A stretch of DNA of 64,000 bases from NCBI RefSeq assembly GCF_014596575.1, contig NZ_NASZ01000013.1, positions 1-64,000 of the forward strand. The letters are read 5' to 3'. The notes under the pieces were generated by a model, which was not told the origin of the DNA, made no database searches, and saw nothing but the letters and a program-made list of their open reading frames with translations. This stretch comes from Flavobacterium pokkalii (lineage in GTDB: Bacteria > Bacteroidota > Bacteroidia > Flavobacteriales > Flavobacteriaceae). Numbering within the stretch: position 1 is the first letter of the stretch; each line of letters begins with the position of its first letter. Shown here one piece after another: positions 9,263 to 17,717 of this stretch. A program made the translations under genes and the position numbers.

Positions 9263-9460
9263 TTAATGTAATCCGTTGGGTGAAATTAGTTTTTGATGGT
9301 GATTTTTCGTCAGTTCAAGTGATTTTCGGTAGAAAATCGTATCGAGAACAAGAAAAATTGCATTAAAAACTGTTCTCGATACATTTTTTGTTTCGTTTCA
9401 CTACACAAAAAACACTCGAACAGACGTTTTTAATAATTTCACCCAACGGGTTAATGTAAT
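9263..9460. mobile_element. MITE-like element with terminal inverted repeats and direct-repeat flanks
   Basis: The element at 9273-9450 (178 bp) is bounded by perfect 16-bp terminal inverted repeats, CCGTTGGGTGAAATTA (9273-9288) and TAATTTCACCCAACGG (9434-9449). Inside are a subterminal 14-bp inverted pair with two mismatches (9308-9321 with 9413-9426) and a perfect 12-bp inverted pair, GTATCGAGAACA (9339-9350) with its complement (9371-9382). The 10-bp sequence TTAATGTAAT lies directly on both outer sides (9263-9272 and 9451-9460), as expected of a target-site duplication. No coding capacity is present. This fits a non-autonomous transposon; the mobilising transposase is unknown. Confidence 0.75.
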
Positions 9461-9469
9461 AATATTGAA

Positions 9470-10378
9470 TCATGTAATTTCGTCAAATGGAGGAATGTTT
9501 ACAAAACGGTCAAAACTTACTCCAACCCCAAATTTTTTAATTTCTATTAGAGGTAATTTATTAAACTCAGCAGAAATTAATTTTGCTTTTTCGGGTCTTA
9601 AAACTTTTAAATTCGAAATTTCATTTTCAAAAGGCTCAAAATATTTTTCAAATTTATTCATTATAGCTTGATATAATATTATTCCGCTCTCTTCTTTAGT
9701 TTTAAAAAAAGATTTTATTGTCTTTTTTATTATTACTAAATCAACAGGAGGTAGAATGATTGGAATGTGTTCGGGCCATACACAACCAGTATAAAGTTTT
9801 CCATCTGTATTGCCCTTTATCATAAAATAACTAGGAATAAAAATATCCTCAATTAAGTTATTTTGAAGTTTTTCTCTATTACTCAAATATCTCCATATAA
9901 AGTTTGATTTATCCAATGGATAATATTCAAAATTCATTTCTTCATAATGCTCTCTAATTACTTGCTCATTATGATTAATCCATTGGTTTTTTAAATAATT
10001 GGGTTCGAATTTTTCAGGAAAATCTGTGTTTTTGTCATCTTGTGGATTAAGTACCCATAAATTATTTTCTTCAAGAATTTTTTCAAGTATTGGAAAAGTT
10101 TCCATGCCAAAAAAATTGGCTCTGAAAAAATTTATTCCAAAGTTGAAATTTAGATTTATAAAGTCATCAAATTTGTCGAAAAGTTGAATATCTGCTTCCT
10201 CGGTGTTTGGTTCGTTCCAATCAAACCAAAAGCATACACCTGTTTCTGGATTTTCATAAATCCATTGATGAGGATTATCACTAATGTTGTGTTTTAGATT
10301 TTTGGTTAAATATTCTGAAAATAAGTCTTCTGTTAAGCCACTATTTTTGTGCTTGTATAAATATAAATCGTAACTCAT
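9470..10378 (-). CDS. Hypothetical protein, unrecognised (302 aa)
   Basis: Starts MSYDLYLYKHKNSG and contains many aromatic and acidic residues (for example VCFWFDWNEPNTEEADIQLFDKFDDF near residue 48). No signal peptide, membrane helix, metal motif or nucleotide-binding loop is visible, so it is probably a cytosolic globular protein. Base composition looks more AT-rich than its neighbours. It lies between the MITE-like element and a structured repeat, which suggests acquired DNA. The opening resembles small solitary proteins found near polymorphic-toxin immunity genes, but no toxin gene is adjacent and no function is assigned. Confidence 0.6.
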   Translation of the reverse strand: MSYDLYLYKHKNSGLTEDLFSEYLTKNLKHNISDNPHQWIYENPETGVCFWFDWNEPNTEEADIQLFDKFDDFINLNFNFGINFFRANFFGMETFPILEKILEENNLWVLNPQDDKNTDFPEKFEPNYLKNQWINHNEQVIREHYEEMNFEYYPLDKSNFIWRYLSNREKLQNNLIEDIFIPSYFMIKGNTDGKLYTGCVWPEHIPIILPPVDLVIIKKTIKSFFKTKEESGIILYQAIMNKFEKYFEPFENEISNLKVLRPEKAKLISAEFNKLPLIEIKKFGVGVSFDRFVNIPPFDEIT

Positions 10379-10491
10379 TGCTTTAATAAATCTAAAAGAA
10401 ACTTAATAATGTTTTTAAAATTAAGAAAATAATCTAATAAATGAGATTACTTTTACTTTTGAATATCAAATATTGTGAAAAACTCAAATCC

Positions 10492-10572
10492 CTAGCCCTG
10501 ATCGCAGCAACATCCTTTTCTTGCTTTCTTTAAGCAAGAAAAGATAAAGCGAAGAGCAGGAAAATGCTCCAA
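10492..10572. repeat. Structured dispersed repeat upstream of metG (flavobacterial type)
   Basis: A conserved-looking element with a perfect 12-bp hairpin, CTTTTCTTGCTT (10515-10526) and AAGCAAGAAAAG (10532-10543), with a 5-nt loop. The hairpin lies inside flanks CCCTGATCGCAGC and GCGAAGAGCAGG, where outer CCTG and CAGG can pair. This arrangement recurs between genes in Flavobacterium genomes as I remember them. It lies upstream of the metG -7 box, so it is more likely a transcribed RNA of its own, on either strand, or a mobile repeat than a metG leader. Confidence 0.6.
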
Positions 10573-10604
10573 ATAAAATCCGTACGATTTTCAATTGGAT
10601 TCCT

Positions 10605-10612
10605 TATTTTTG
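10605..10612 (+). promoter_or_regulatory. metG -7 box
   Basis: TATTTTTG matches the Bacteroidota TAnnTTTG consensus and lies 19 bases before the metG ATG. No well-spaced TTG -33 element is evident. Confidence 0.5.
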
Positions 10613-10631
10613 CGCTCTATAAAATTGAATT

Positions 10632-12701
10632 ATGCTACAAAATCCAGAAAGATATACGATTACGGCTGCTTTGCCATATACAAACGGACCTATTCATATT
10701 GGGCATTTGGCGGGTGTTTATGTTCCTGCGGACATTTATTCGCGTTATTTGCGTTTGCAGGGAAGAGATGTTTTGTTTGTTTGCGGAAGCGACGAACACG
10801 GGGTTGCCATTTCTATGAAAGCCAAAAAAGAAGGCATTACTCCGCAGGAAGTAATTGACAAATACGATGGAATTATCCGTAAATCTTTTTCTGATTTTGG
10901 AATTGCATTTGATAATTATTCCAGAACTTCCTTGCCTGTTCACCATGAAACGGCTTCGGATTTCTTTAAGAAATTATATGACAATGGTGATTTTATCGAA
11001 GAGGTAACCGAACAATTGTATGATGCCAAAGCGAATCAGTTTTTGGCTGACCGTTTTGTGACAGGAACTTGTCCTAAATGTGGTAACGAAGAAGCCTATG
11101 GCGACCAATGTGAAAAATGTGGTTCGACTTTGAACGCTACCGATTTGATTAACCCAAAATCGACTATTACTGGTGAAACACCTGTGTCGAAATCAACAAA
11201 ACACTGGTTTTTGCCTTTAGACAGATATGATGCTTTCTTGAGAGAATGGATTTTGGAAGGACATAAAAACGACTGGAAACCAAATGTTTACGGACAAGTA
11301 AAATCTTGGATTGATGGCGGTTTGGAGCCTCGTGCGGTAACCCGTGACTTGGATTGGGGAATTGATGTTCCGGTTGAAGGTGCTGAAGGGAAAAAATTAT
11401 ATGTGTGGTTTGATGCGCCTATTGGTTATATTTCTTCTACCAAAGAATGGGCAGCCAGAGAAGGAAAAGATTGGGAGCCGTATTGGAAAAATGAAAACAC
11501 CAAGTTGGTTCACTTTATTGGGAAAGACAATATTGTTTTTCACTGCGTAATTTTTCCAGCGATGTTGAAAGCGGAGGGAAGTTTTATTTTACCCGACAAT
11601 GTTCCGGCTAATGAGTTCCTGAATTTAGAAGGAAACAAATTATCGACTTCTAAAAACTGGGCGGTTTGGTTACACGAATATTTGGAAGAATTCCCAGATC
11701 AACAGGATGTGTTGCGTTATGCCTTAACTTCTAATGCACCGGAGACAAAAGACAATGATTTTACCTGGAAAGATTTCCAAGCCAGAAATAACAATGAATT
11801 GGTCGCAATTTTTGGTAATTTCATCAACCGTGTGGTGGTGTTGACCAATAAATATTACAATGGAATTGTTCCTGCACCTAACGAATTTACTGAAGTAGAC
11901 GAGCAAACTTTAGCCGAACTACAGGCGTATCCGGAGGTGATTTCAAGTTCACTGGAAAGATATCGTTTCCGTGAAGCTTTGGGCGAAATGATGAATGCAG
12001 CTCGTTTAGGAAATAAATATTTAGCTGATGAAGAGCCTTGGAAAGTGATTAAAGACAATCCGGAGCGTGTGCAAACGCAAATGTATGTGGCTTTACAAAT
12101 CGCTGCTGCTTTGAGCTCGCTTTGTGAGCCTTTCTTACCGTTTACTGCGACTAAATTGAAACGGATTTTGAATGTCACATCGAGCGCAGTCGAGATGAGT
12201 TGGAAGTCAATTTCTGAATCAACTGATTTATTAGCAGCAGGACACCAAATTGGGCAAGCAGAATTATTATTTGCTAAAATTGAAGACGAAGCCATTCAAA
12301 AACAAATAGATAAATTGGAAGCTACAAAAACAGCCAATCAGGCAGAAAATAAAAAGGCGGAGCCTCAAAAAGATTTGATTCAATATGAGGATTTTGCAAA
12401 AATGGATCTTCGTGTTGGAACCATTATTGAAGCCGAAAAAATGCCAAAAGCGAATAAGTTATTGGTCTTGAAAGTAGATACCGGAATTGATGTTCGTACA
12501 ATTGTTTCGGGAATCGCCGAGAGTTTCAAGCCCGAAGATATTGTTGGAAAAAGAGTTACTGTTCTAGTTAATTTGGCTCCAAGAGCTTTACGTGGTGTAG
12601 AAAGTCAGGGAATGATTTTGATGACTAATAATGCTGAAGGCAAACTGGTTTTTGTTAATCCGGATGCTGAAGGTGTGATGAACGGCGAGACTATTAATTA
12701 A
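10632..12701 (+). CDS. metG: Methionyl-tRNA synthetase
   Basis: Charges tRNA-Met and tRNA-fMet. The class I HIGH motif is in [13 protein letters not shown] near residue 20. A zinc knuckle [18 protein letters not shown] is near residue 150, and the KMSKS loop appears as KLSTSKNW. The C-terminal ~110 residues form a Trbp111/EMAP-type OB-fold tRNA-binding domain ([20 protein letters not shown], ending GMILM). At 689 aa it has the usual long dimeric form. An extra palindromic stretch at 12178-12197 encodes about eight residues (VTSSAVEM region) in the anticodon-binding part; see findings. Shorter starts upstream are not supported. Confidence 0.96.
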   Translation: MLQNPERYTITAALPYTNGPIHIGHLAGVYVPADIYSRYLRLQGRDVLFVCGSDEHGVAISMKAKKEGITPQEVIDKYDGIIRKSFSDFGIAFDNYSRTSLPVHHETASDFFKKLYDNGDFIEEVTEQLYDAKANQFLADRFVTGTCPKCGNEEAYGDQCEKCGSTLNATDLINPKSTITGETPVSKSTKHWFLPLDRYDAFLREWILEGHKNDWKPNVYGQVKSWIDGGLEPRAVTRDLDWGIDVPVEGAEGKKLYVWFDAPIGYISSTKEWAAREGKDWEPYWKNENTKLVHFIGKDNIVFHCVIFPAMLKAEGSFILPDNVPANEFLNLEGNKLSTSKNWAVWLHEYLEEFPDQQDVLRYALTSNAPETKDNDFTWKDFQARNNNELVAIFGNFINRVVVLTNKYYNGIVPAPNEFTEVDEQTLAELQAYPEVISSSLERYRFREALGEMMNAARLGNKYLADEEPWKVIKDNPERVQTQMYVALQIAAALSSLCEPFLPFTATKLKRILNVTSSAVEMSWKSISESTDLLAAGHQIGQAELLFAKIEDEAIQKQIDKLEATKTANQAENKKAEPQKDLIQYEDFAKMDLRVGTIIEAEKMPKANKLLVLKVDTGIDVRTIVSGIAESFKPEDIVGKRVTVLVNLAPRALRGVESQGMILMTNNAEGKLVFVNPDAEGVMNGETIN
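12178..12197. repeat. Dispersed palindromic repeat inside metG
   Basis: CATCGAGCGCAGTCGAGATG matches the TCTCGACTGCGCTCGA-type repeat that is widespread between genes in flavobacteria. Here it lies in frame inside metG and encodes residues around SSAVEM without breaking the reading frame. Confidence 0.55.
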
Positions 12702-12707
12702 TTGAAT

Positions 12708-12765
12708 ACCGCAAATTCGCAAATTTTATTTTAAAGTTTTAAAAGGTAATTTGCGAATTTGCGGT
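12708..12765. terminator. Perfect 18-bp inverted repeat after metG
   Basis: ACCGCAAATTCGCAAATT (12708-12725) and its exact complement (12748-12765) enclose a 22-nt AT-rich loop, six bases after the metG stop. It is probably the metG terminator and belongs to the CCGCAAA-type repeat family seen elsewhere in the window. Confidence 0.6.
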
Positions 12766-12839
12766 TAAAAATAACTTCAAAGCTTTTGCTTTTATAAACA
12801 GATAAGCTACTTTTTAAGCAAAATTATTTTCTTTAGACA

Positions 12840-13712
12840 ATGAAAATTAACAAACCTCAATTTGCTTTATTTGCTGGTATTGTCTGTATTTCCATTTTTC
12901 CAATTTTGGTGCGACTGCATTTAACCGGTGGGCTGATTTCGGCGTTTTATCGTATGTTTATTGCGGCTCTTTTATTGTTACCGTATGTTTTTCTTTCAAA
13001 GAAATTCCGATTGCCTTCAACCGAATTATTGTTACTTTCCTGTGTTTGCGGAATTATTTTCGCCACCGACATAGCCATTTGGAACATCGCCATTCAAAAA
13101 TCGAGTGCCACTCAGGCGACTTTGTTGGCGAATCTCTCTCCGGTTTGGGTAGGAATTGGTTCTTTCTTTTTTTTGAAAAATAAGTCTGGGGTCAATTTTT
13201 GGCTAGGAACGGCTGTTGCGCTTTTGGGAATGATTGTTTTGGTAGGGTTTGAAACTTTTAGTGAACTCAATTTTGATTTAGCTTTTGTATTGGCTTTGCT
13301 GTCAGGAATGTTATATGCAACTTATATTTTGATAAGTAAAAATATATTGGAAAAAGCAGATGTACTTTCCTTTTTGAGTATTGTTTTAATATCGTCCAGT
13401 ATATTTTTGGCTATTGTTTGTGGCTTTTCCAGAGAAAATTTTGCTGGTTTTTCTAATACCGCCTGGTTAGTTTTATTTGTTCAGGGAGCCGTTTGTCAAT
13501 TAATGGCCTGGTTGCTGATAAGTTATGCTACACAACATTTACGAGCTACCCGTGTTTCGCTGAGTTTGTTAGGACAGGCAGTGCTGGCCACTTTTCTGGC
13601 TTGGTTTTTTTTAGGAGAAACTATGAGTTGGGATAGGATTTTGGGTGCTGTTTTTTTACTTTTAGGTATCCGAATTACTTTTTACAATAAATCTGTTTTG
13701 ATAAAATCATAA
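12840..13712 (+). CDS. EamA-family (DMT) transporter
   Basis: A 290-residue integral membrane protein with about ten hydrophobic helices arranged as two EamA repeats (about 5-137 and 150-282). Each repeat contains the typical small-residue-rich helix pairs, and a family hallmark reads SVCQLMAWLLISYA-like near residue 215 (here GAVCQLMAWLLISYATQHL). Members export metabolites, amino acids or drugs across the inner membrane; the substrate cannot be inferred here. It is four bases upstream of the HAD gene, so the two are an operon. Confidence 0.85.
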   Translation: MKINKPQFALFAGIVCISIFPILVRLHLTGGLISAFYRMFIAALLLLPYVFLSKKFRLPSTELLLLSCVCGIIFATDIAIWNIAIQKSSATQATLLANLSPVWVGIGSFFFLKNKSGVNFWLGTAVALLGMIVLVGFETFSELNFDLAFVLALLSGMLYATYILISKNILEKADVLSFLSIVLISSSIFLAIVCGFSRENFAGFSNTAWLVLFVQGAVCQLMAWLLISYATQHLRATRVSLSLLGQAVLATFLAWFFLGETMSWDRILGAVFLLLGIRITFYNKSVLIKS

Positions 13713-13716
13713 AATT

Positions 13717-14403
13717 ATGTCTTTTAAAGTTATAGCTTTTGATGCCGATGATACGCTGTTTGTAAATGAAACTTATTTTCTGGAAACTGAAGAGAAGTTT
13801 TGTGAATTAATGAGTGATTATCTGTCGCATCAGGGGCTTTCTCAGGAACTTTTCCGAATTGAAATTGCCAATTTGAAAATTTACGGATACGGAATCAAAG
13901 CCTATATTCTTTCAATGATTGAGGCCGCGATGACGATTTCGGATAATACGATTCCTGTGAGTGTAATTGAAAAAATTATTCAGTACGGTAAAGAATTATT
14001 AGAAAAACCTATTGTGCTTTTGGATGGAGTGGAAGAAACTTTGGAAGCTTTATACGGTAAGTACAAACTGGTTGTGGCGACTAAAGGTGATTTGTTAGAT
14101 CAAAGAAGAAAACTGCATAATTCCGGTTTAGGGAAATATTTTCATCATATTGAAGTGATGTCCGACAAGCAGGAGCAGGATTATCTGGATTTGATAAAGC
14201 GTTTGGAAATTAAACCTGCTGAATTTTATATGATTGGGAATTCTTTAAAATCGGATGTTTTGCCGGTTTTAAATATTGGCGGTCATGCGGCTCACGTTCC
14301 GTTTCATACTACATGGGCTCACGAGAAAATTGACCATGAAATCAAACATGAAAATTTTAGTGCTTTTGAAAATATAAAGGAGGTTTTGAAAATTATTTCT
14401 TAA
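13717..14403 (+). CDS. HAD-superfamily hydrolase
   Basis: A 228-residue cytosolic phosphatase-like protein. Motif I is FDADDTLF, with nucleophile Asp9 and acid/base Asp11. Motif II is VVATKGD, and the motif IV region reads MIGNSLKSDVLP with the metal-binding Asp. A helical cap of about 110 residues sits between motifs I and II (C1 cap), as in phosphoglycolate or nucleotide phosphatase-like members. The specific substrate is not deducible. Translation probably couples to the EamA gene four bases upstream. Confidence 0.85.
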   Translation: MSFKVIAFDADDTLFVNETYFLETEEKFCELMSDYLSHQGLSQELFRIEIANLKIYGYGIKAYILSMIEAAMTISDNTIPVSVIEKIIQYGKELLEKPIVLLDGVEETLEALYGKYKLVVATKGDLLDQRRKLHNSGLGKYFHHIEVMSDKQEQDYLDLIKRLEIKPAEFYMIGNSLKSDVLPVLNIGGHAAHVPFHTTWAHEKIDHEIKHENFSAFENIKEVLKIIS

Positions 14404-14519
14404 TCAGGTTGCTTTAGGTGATTTTTGTTCTTTATCAAATGAGTTACAATTTGGTTTATGGAGAATTGCTTTATTTTCTTTAACTTTACTCAAAGTCTAA
14501 TTTTAAAAATACTGAATAT

Positions 14520-15038
14520 ATGTTATCAAAAAATATAGAAACTGCCTTAAATAATCAAATTCGAATTGAAGCCGAATCTTCTCAAACCTATTTGTCAATG
14601 GCTTGCTGGGCTGAAGTGCATGGATTGGAAGGGATTTCACAATTTATGTATGCACAGTCCGATGAAGAACGTGCTCATATGCTTAAATTGATTAAATATG
14701 TAAACGAGCGTGGCGGACATGCTCAGGTTACCGATTTGAAAGCGCCAAAAACGACTTATACCACTTTTAAAGAAATGTTTGAAGCTTTGTACGAACATGA
14801 AGTTTTTGTGTCGAATTCGATTAACGAATTGGTGCATATTACGTTTTCTGAAAAAGATTATGCAACGCACAACTTCCTGCAATGGTACGTTTCGGAACAA
14901 ATTGAAGAAGAAGCTACCGCAAAAACCATTTTGGATAAAATCAACCTGATTGGGGATGACAAAGGAGGTTTGTATTTATTTGATCGCGATATTCAGCAAA
15001 TCTCGGTAACGAGTTCGGTTGCAATCAATCCGAAATAA
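14520..15038 (+). CDS. ftnA: Bacterial non-haem ferritin
   Basis: Iron-storage protein that forms a 24-subunit cage and oxidises Fe2+ at a di-iron site. The 172 residues show the ferroxidase ligands at positions matching E. coli FtnA: Glu17, Tyr24, Glu50 and His53 (SDEERAH), with further Glu/Gln ligands in the third and fourth helices (NELVHITFSEKDY; SEQIEEEATAKTIL). No haem-binding Met of bacterioferritin type was identified. It is monocistronic, with a 116-bp gap upstream and a small Lys-rich gene downstream. No Fur-like box was recognised. Confidence 0.94.
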   Translation: MLSKNIETALNNQIRIEAESSQTYLSMACWAEVHGLEGISQFMYAQSDEERAHMLKLIKYVNERGGHAQVTDLKAPKTTYTTFKEMFEALYEHEVFVSNSINELVHITFSEKDYATHNFLQWYVSEQIEEEATAKTILDKINLIGDDKGGLYLFDRDIQQISVTSSVAINPK

Positions 15039-15117
15039 AAAAGTTAAAGTTTATTTAGAATATATAAAAATAATATTTTTTGATTTATATTTGCTTCAGT
15101 TTTAAACTGCTAGCAAG

Positions 15118-15303
15118 ATGGGCAAAAAAGAAAAGGAAAAAGACAAGAAAAAGAAGAAGAAAGACAAAAAGAAAAAAGAAGCTCTTGTTGTTATTAAGAA
15201 GGTAGAAAATTGTAAATCTTCCTGTTGTGAAAAGTTCAAAAAATCGGAAAGTAAGCGTTGTAAACGTTGCCCAATGTACGATTTGATTCAAAAAGTAGCC
15301 TAA
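15118..15303 (+). CDS. Lysine-rich small protein with C-terminal cysteine motif (61 aa)
   Basis: The N-terminal third is almost pure Lys/Glu/Asp (MGKKEKEKDKKKKKKDKKKK). The C-terminal part carries five cysteines in the order C-x3-CC-x(10)-C-x2-C, ending CKRCPMYDLIQKVA. The poly-Lys tract alone could be an A-rich artefact, but the Cys-rich tail with its CxxC spacing is not expected by chance and looks like a small metal or RNA-binding knuckle. It follows ferritin by 79 bases and ends 43 bases before a strong terminator. No family name is known to me. Confidence 0.6.
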   Translation: MGKKEKEKDKKKKKKDKKKKEALVVIKKVENCKSSCCEKFKKSESKRCKRCPMYDLIQKVA

Positions 15304-15346
15304 TGTCCAGTCCTGAAAAAGTGATACAGGATTAATAAAAAATATT

Positions 15347-15381
15347 AAAACCCATCTCGTTTTAAAAATGAGATGGGTTTT
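15347..15381 (+). terminator. Rho-independent terminator
   Basis: A perfect 12-bp stem, AAAACCCATCTC (15347-15358) and GAGATGGGTTTT (15370-15381), follows the Lys-rich gene. It has T-rich sequence on the plus side and an A-rich run on the other, so it can act on both strands. Confidence 0.8.
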
Positions 15382-15402
15382 CTGTTTTATCTAAATCCTT
15401 AC

Positions 15403-15636
15403 TTAACCGCAAAGAACACAAAGTTTTTCGCAAAGTCCGCAAAGTTTTTAAAAGAAACCATTAAGACATTAAGTTTATTTAAGAACTCTTTCTTTTGTTT
15501 TTGCTTTGCGTAAAAAAATGCATCCTTTGCTGTTAATTTTAAAATTAAAAACCGCAAATTCAAATCGAAAAATCTGTTAATCTGCGGTAAATAATTCAGT
15601 GAGCTTTGCGTAAAAACTTAGCGAACTTAGCGGTTA
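15403..15636. repeat. Inverted CCGCAAAG-type intergenic repeats
   Basis: This gene-free stretch between the Lys-rich gene and ssb starts TTAACCGCAAAGAACACAAAG and ends with an inverted relative (CTTTGCG...CTTAGCGGTTAA). A further AACCGCAAATTC...TCTGCGGT pair lies at about 15549-15588. Related sequence occurs at 12708, 40793 and 42065. No ORF of note is seen inside. Confidence 0.5.
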
Positions 15637-15650
15637 AAAATCCATTTAAC

Positions 15651-15986
15651 TCATGGTTTTCCTAGCAAAAGTAAATCAGAAACCACCACTTCCGTTACAT
15701 AGCGTTTTTCACCGTTTTTGTCTTCATAACTGCGATGCGTTAGTTTGCCTTCAATGGCAATTTCTCTGCCTTTGGTTACATATTTTTCAATGATTTCAGC
15801 GGTTTTTCCCCAGGCTACTAAACGATGCCATTGTGTTTCTTCCACTTTTTCTCCTTTGTCATTTTTGTAAACTTCATTGGTGGCTAAGGTAAAATTGACT
15901 AATTTTTTTCCTCCTTCAAAATTTTTAATTTCTGGTTCATTTCCTAAATGACCGATCAACTGTACTTTGTTTCTTAATGCATTCAT
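15651..15986 (-). CDS. ssb: Single-stranded DNA-binding protein (short form)
   Basis: A 111-residue OB-fold protein with SSB hallmarks: MNALRNKVQLIGHLGNEPEI, WHRLVAWGKTAEIIEKYVTKG and REIAIEGKLTHRSYEDKNGEKRY. It binds ssDNA in replication, repair or recombination. It ends VVVSDLLLLGKP, so it lacks the flexible acidic tail and DDDxPF tip that recruits partners in the housekeeping SSB. It may therefore be a secondary SSB. It is alone on the minus strand, with convergent repeats on its 3' side. Confidence 0.9.
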   Translation of the reverse strand: MNALRNKVQLIGHLGNEPEIKNFEGGKKLVNFTLATNEVYKNDKGEKVEETQWHRLVAWGKTAEIIEKYVTKGREIAIEGKLTHRSYEDKNGEKRYVTEVVVSDLLLLGKP

Positions 15987-16185
15987 GGCGTGTAAAATTT
16001 AATTGTTAATATTTTTTTATTGCTATTGTCATTGAAATTGGCAATGTTGTTTCTTTTCGACAGTACAAAGTTGCATCGGTTGTCAGGCTTTATTCGGTTA
16101 TTAGCTACTTACTTTCGGTTGTAAATATTTGTAAACGTTTGTAAACGGATATTTTTTTGTATCTTGCAGTAAATCAAGATATTTT

Positions 16186-17715
16186 ATGAAATCAGAAATT
16201 AATAAAGTCGAGTTACGCAATCTGAAAATTCAGGATTATAAAGATTTAAAAGCGTCAATGATTGAATCCTATCCTGAAATGGTTGACGATTATTGGAGAG
16301 AATCGGATATTAAAAAATTACTCAAAATATTCCCCGAAGGACAATTGGTTATTTTAGTAGATGATATTGTGGTGGGAGCTGCTTTATCACTTATTGTGCC
16401 GGAAGATTTGGTAGATCAAAACCATGATTATGCTAAAATTACCGGAGATTATACTTTTTCGACCCATACTTCAAAGGGGGAAGTCTTGTACGGAATTGAT
16501 GTTTTTGTGGTGCCAAAATACCGCGGTTTGCGTTTAGGACGCCGATTGTATGATGCCCGAAAAGAAATTTGCGAACAGCTGAATTTAAAATCCATCGTTT
16601 TTGCAGGACGAATTCCAAACTACGGGAAATATGCTAACGAGCTGACGCCAAAAGCTTATATTGATAAAGTAAAACGCAAAGAAATTCACGATCCGGTGTT
16701 GTCGTTTCAATTGAGTAATGAGTTTCATGTGATGCGCGTGATGCGCAATTATTTGGAAGGTGACCGAAAATCCAAGCAATTTGCGGTTCTCTTAGAATGG
16801 AATAACATTTATTATGATGAAAGTCCACAGATTATTAATACGACTAAAAGTGTTATCCGATTAGGATTGATACAATGGCAAATGCGTTCGCTGAACAATT
16901 TGGAAGCATTGTTTGAACAAGCCGAGTTTTTCATCGATGCCGTTTCGGGTTACGGAAGCGATTTTGCTGTTTTTCCGGAATTGTTTATTGCGCCGTTAAT
17001 GGCCGATTATAATCATTTGTCCGAGGCTGATGCTATAAGAGAATTAGCTAAATATTCGGAACCTATTCGAAAAAGATTTCAGGAATTGGCCATTTCGTAT
17101 AACATAAATATTATCACAGGAAGCATGCCTACTTTGGTTGACGGAGTGCTTTACAACAGTGGTTTTTTATGCAGAAGAGATGGAACCTACGAAACCTATA
17201 CCAAAATTCATATTACACCAAATGAAGTATTTCATTGGGGGATAACAGGAGGAAATTCCATTCAAACCTTTGATACCGATTGTGGAAAAATTGGAGTTAT
17301 CATTTGTTACGATGTCGAATTTCCGGAACTTTCCCGATTAATGGCCGATGAAGGGATGAATATTTTGTTTGTTCCTTTCCTGACCGATACGCAAAATGCC
17401 TTCACCAGAGTGAAACATTGTGCGCAGGCCAGAGCCATAGAAAATGAATGTTATGTGGCTATTGCCGGCTGCGTAGGGAATTTACCAAAAGTAAATAATA
17501 TGGATATTCAATTTGCGCAATCGGCTGTGTTTACCCCGTCTGATTTTGCCTTTCCAAGTAATGGAATTAAGGCCGAAACAACTCCGAATACCGAAATGAC
17601 CTTAATTGTGGATGTCGATTTAGATTTACTCAAAGAATTACATGAACACGGAAGTGTTAACATAATGAAGGACCGTCGTCATGATTTGTACCGAATCAAA
17701 AAACTAAAAAGTTAG
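16186..17715 (+). CDS. GNAT acetyltransferase-nitrilase fusion (carbon-nitrogen hydrolase)
   Basis: A 509-residue two-domain protein. Residues 8-160 form a GNAT acetyltransferase fold (VPKYRGLRLGRRLYDARKEI is the acetyl-CoA loop). Residues 224-500 form a nitrilase-superfamily hydrolase with the complete triad Glu265 (FPELF), Lys340 (YTKIH) and Cys374 (VIICYDVEFPEL). The fusion is a known domain architecture in bacteria, but its substrate is not established. Possible roles are amide hydrolysis or deacylation linked to acyl transfer. The start codon is two bases before the zinc-ribbon gene's partner spacing, and the next gene begins three bases after the stop, indicating an operon. Confidence 0.88.
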   Translation: MKSEINKVELRNLKIQDYKDLKASMIESYPEMVDDYWRESDIKKLLKIFPEGQLVILVDDIVVGAALSLIVPEDLVDQNHDYAKITGDYTFSTHTSKGEVLYGIDVFVVPKYRGLRLGRRLYDARKEICEQLNLKSIVFAGRIPNYGKYANELTPKAYIDKVKRKEIHDPVLSFQLSNEFHVMRVMRNYLEGDRKSKQFAVLLEWNNIYYDESPQIINTTKSVIRLGLIQWQMRSLNNLEALFEQAEFFIDAVSGYGSDFAVFPELFIAPLMADYNHLSEADAIRELAKYSEPIRKRFQELAISYNINIITGSMPTLVDGVLYNSGFLCRRDGTYETYTKIHITPNEVFHWGITGGNSIQTFDTDCGKIGVIICYDVEFPELSRLMADEGMNILFVPFLTDTQNAFTRVKHCAQARAIENECYVAIAGCVGNLPKVNNMDIQFAQSAVFTPSDFAFPSNGIKAETTPNTEMTLIVDVDLDLLKELHEHGSVNIMKDRRHDLYRIKKLKS

Positions 17716-17717
17716 TT

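Noticed and set aside
9263-9460. CRISPR or attachment site at the repeat-rich spot
   Set aside because: The repeats are inverted, not regularly spaced direct repeats with unique spacers, and no cas or integrase gene is near.
15118-15177. Poly-lysine tract as a coding artefact of an A-rich run
   Set aside because: Considered, but the following cysteine-rich 40 residues and the downstream terminator favour a real gene, so it was kept with moderate confidence.
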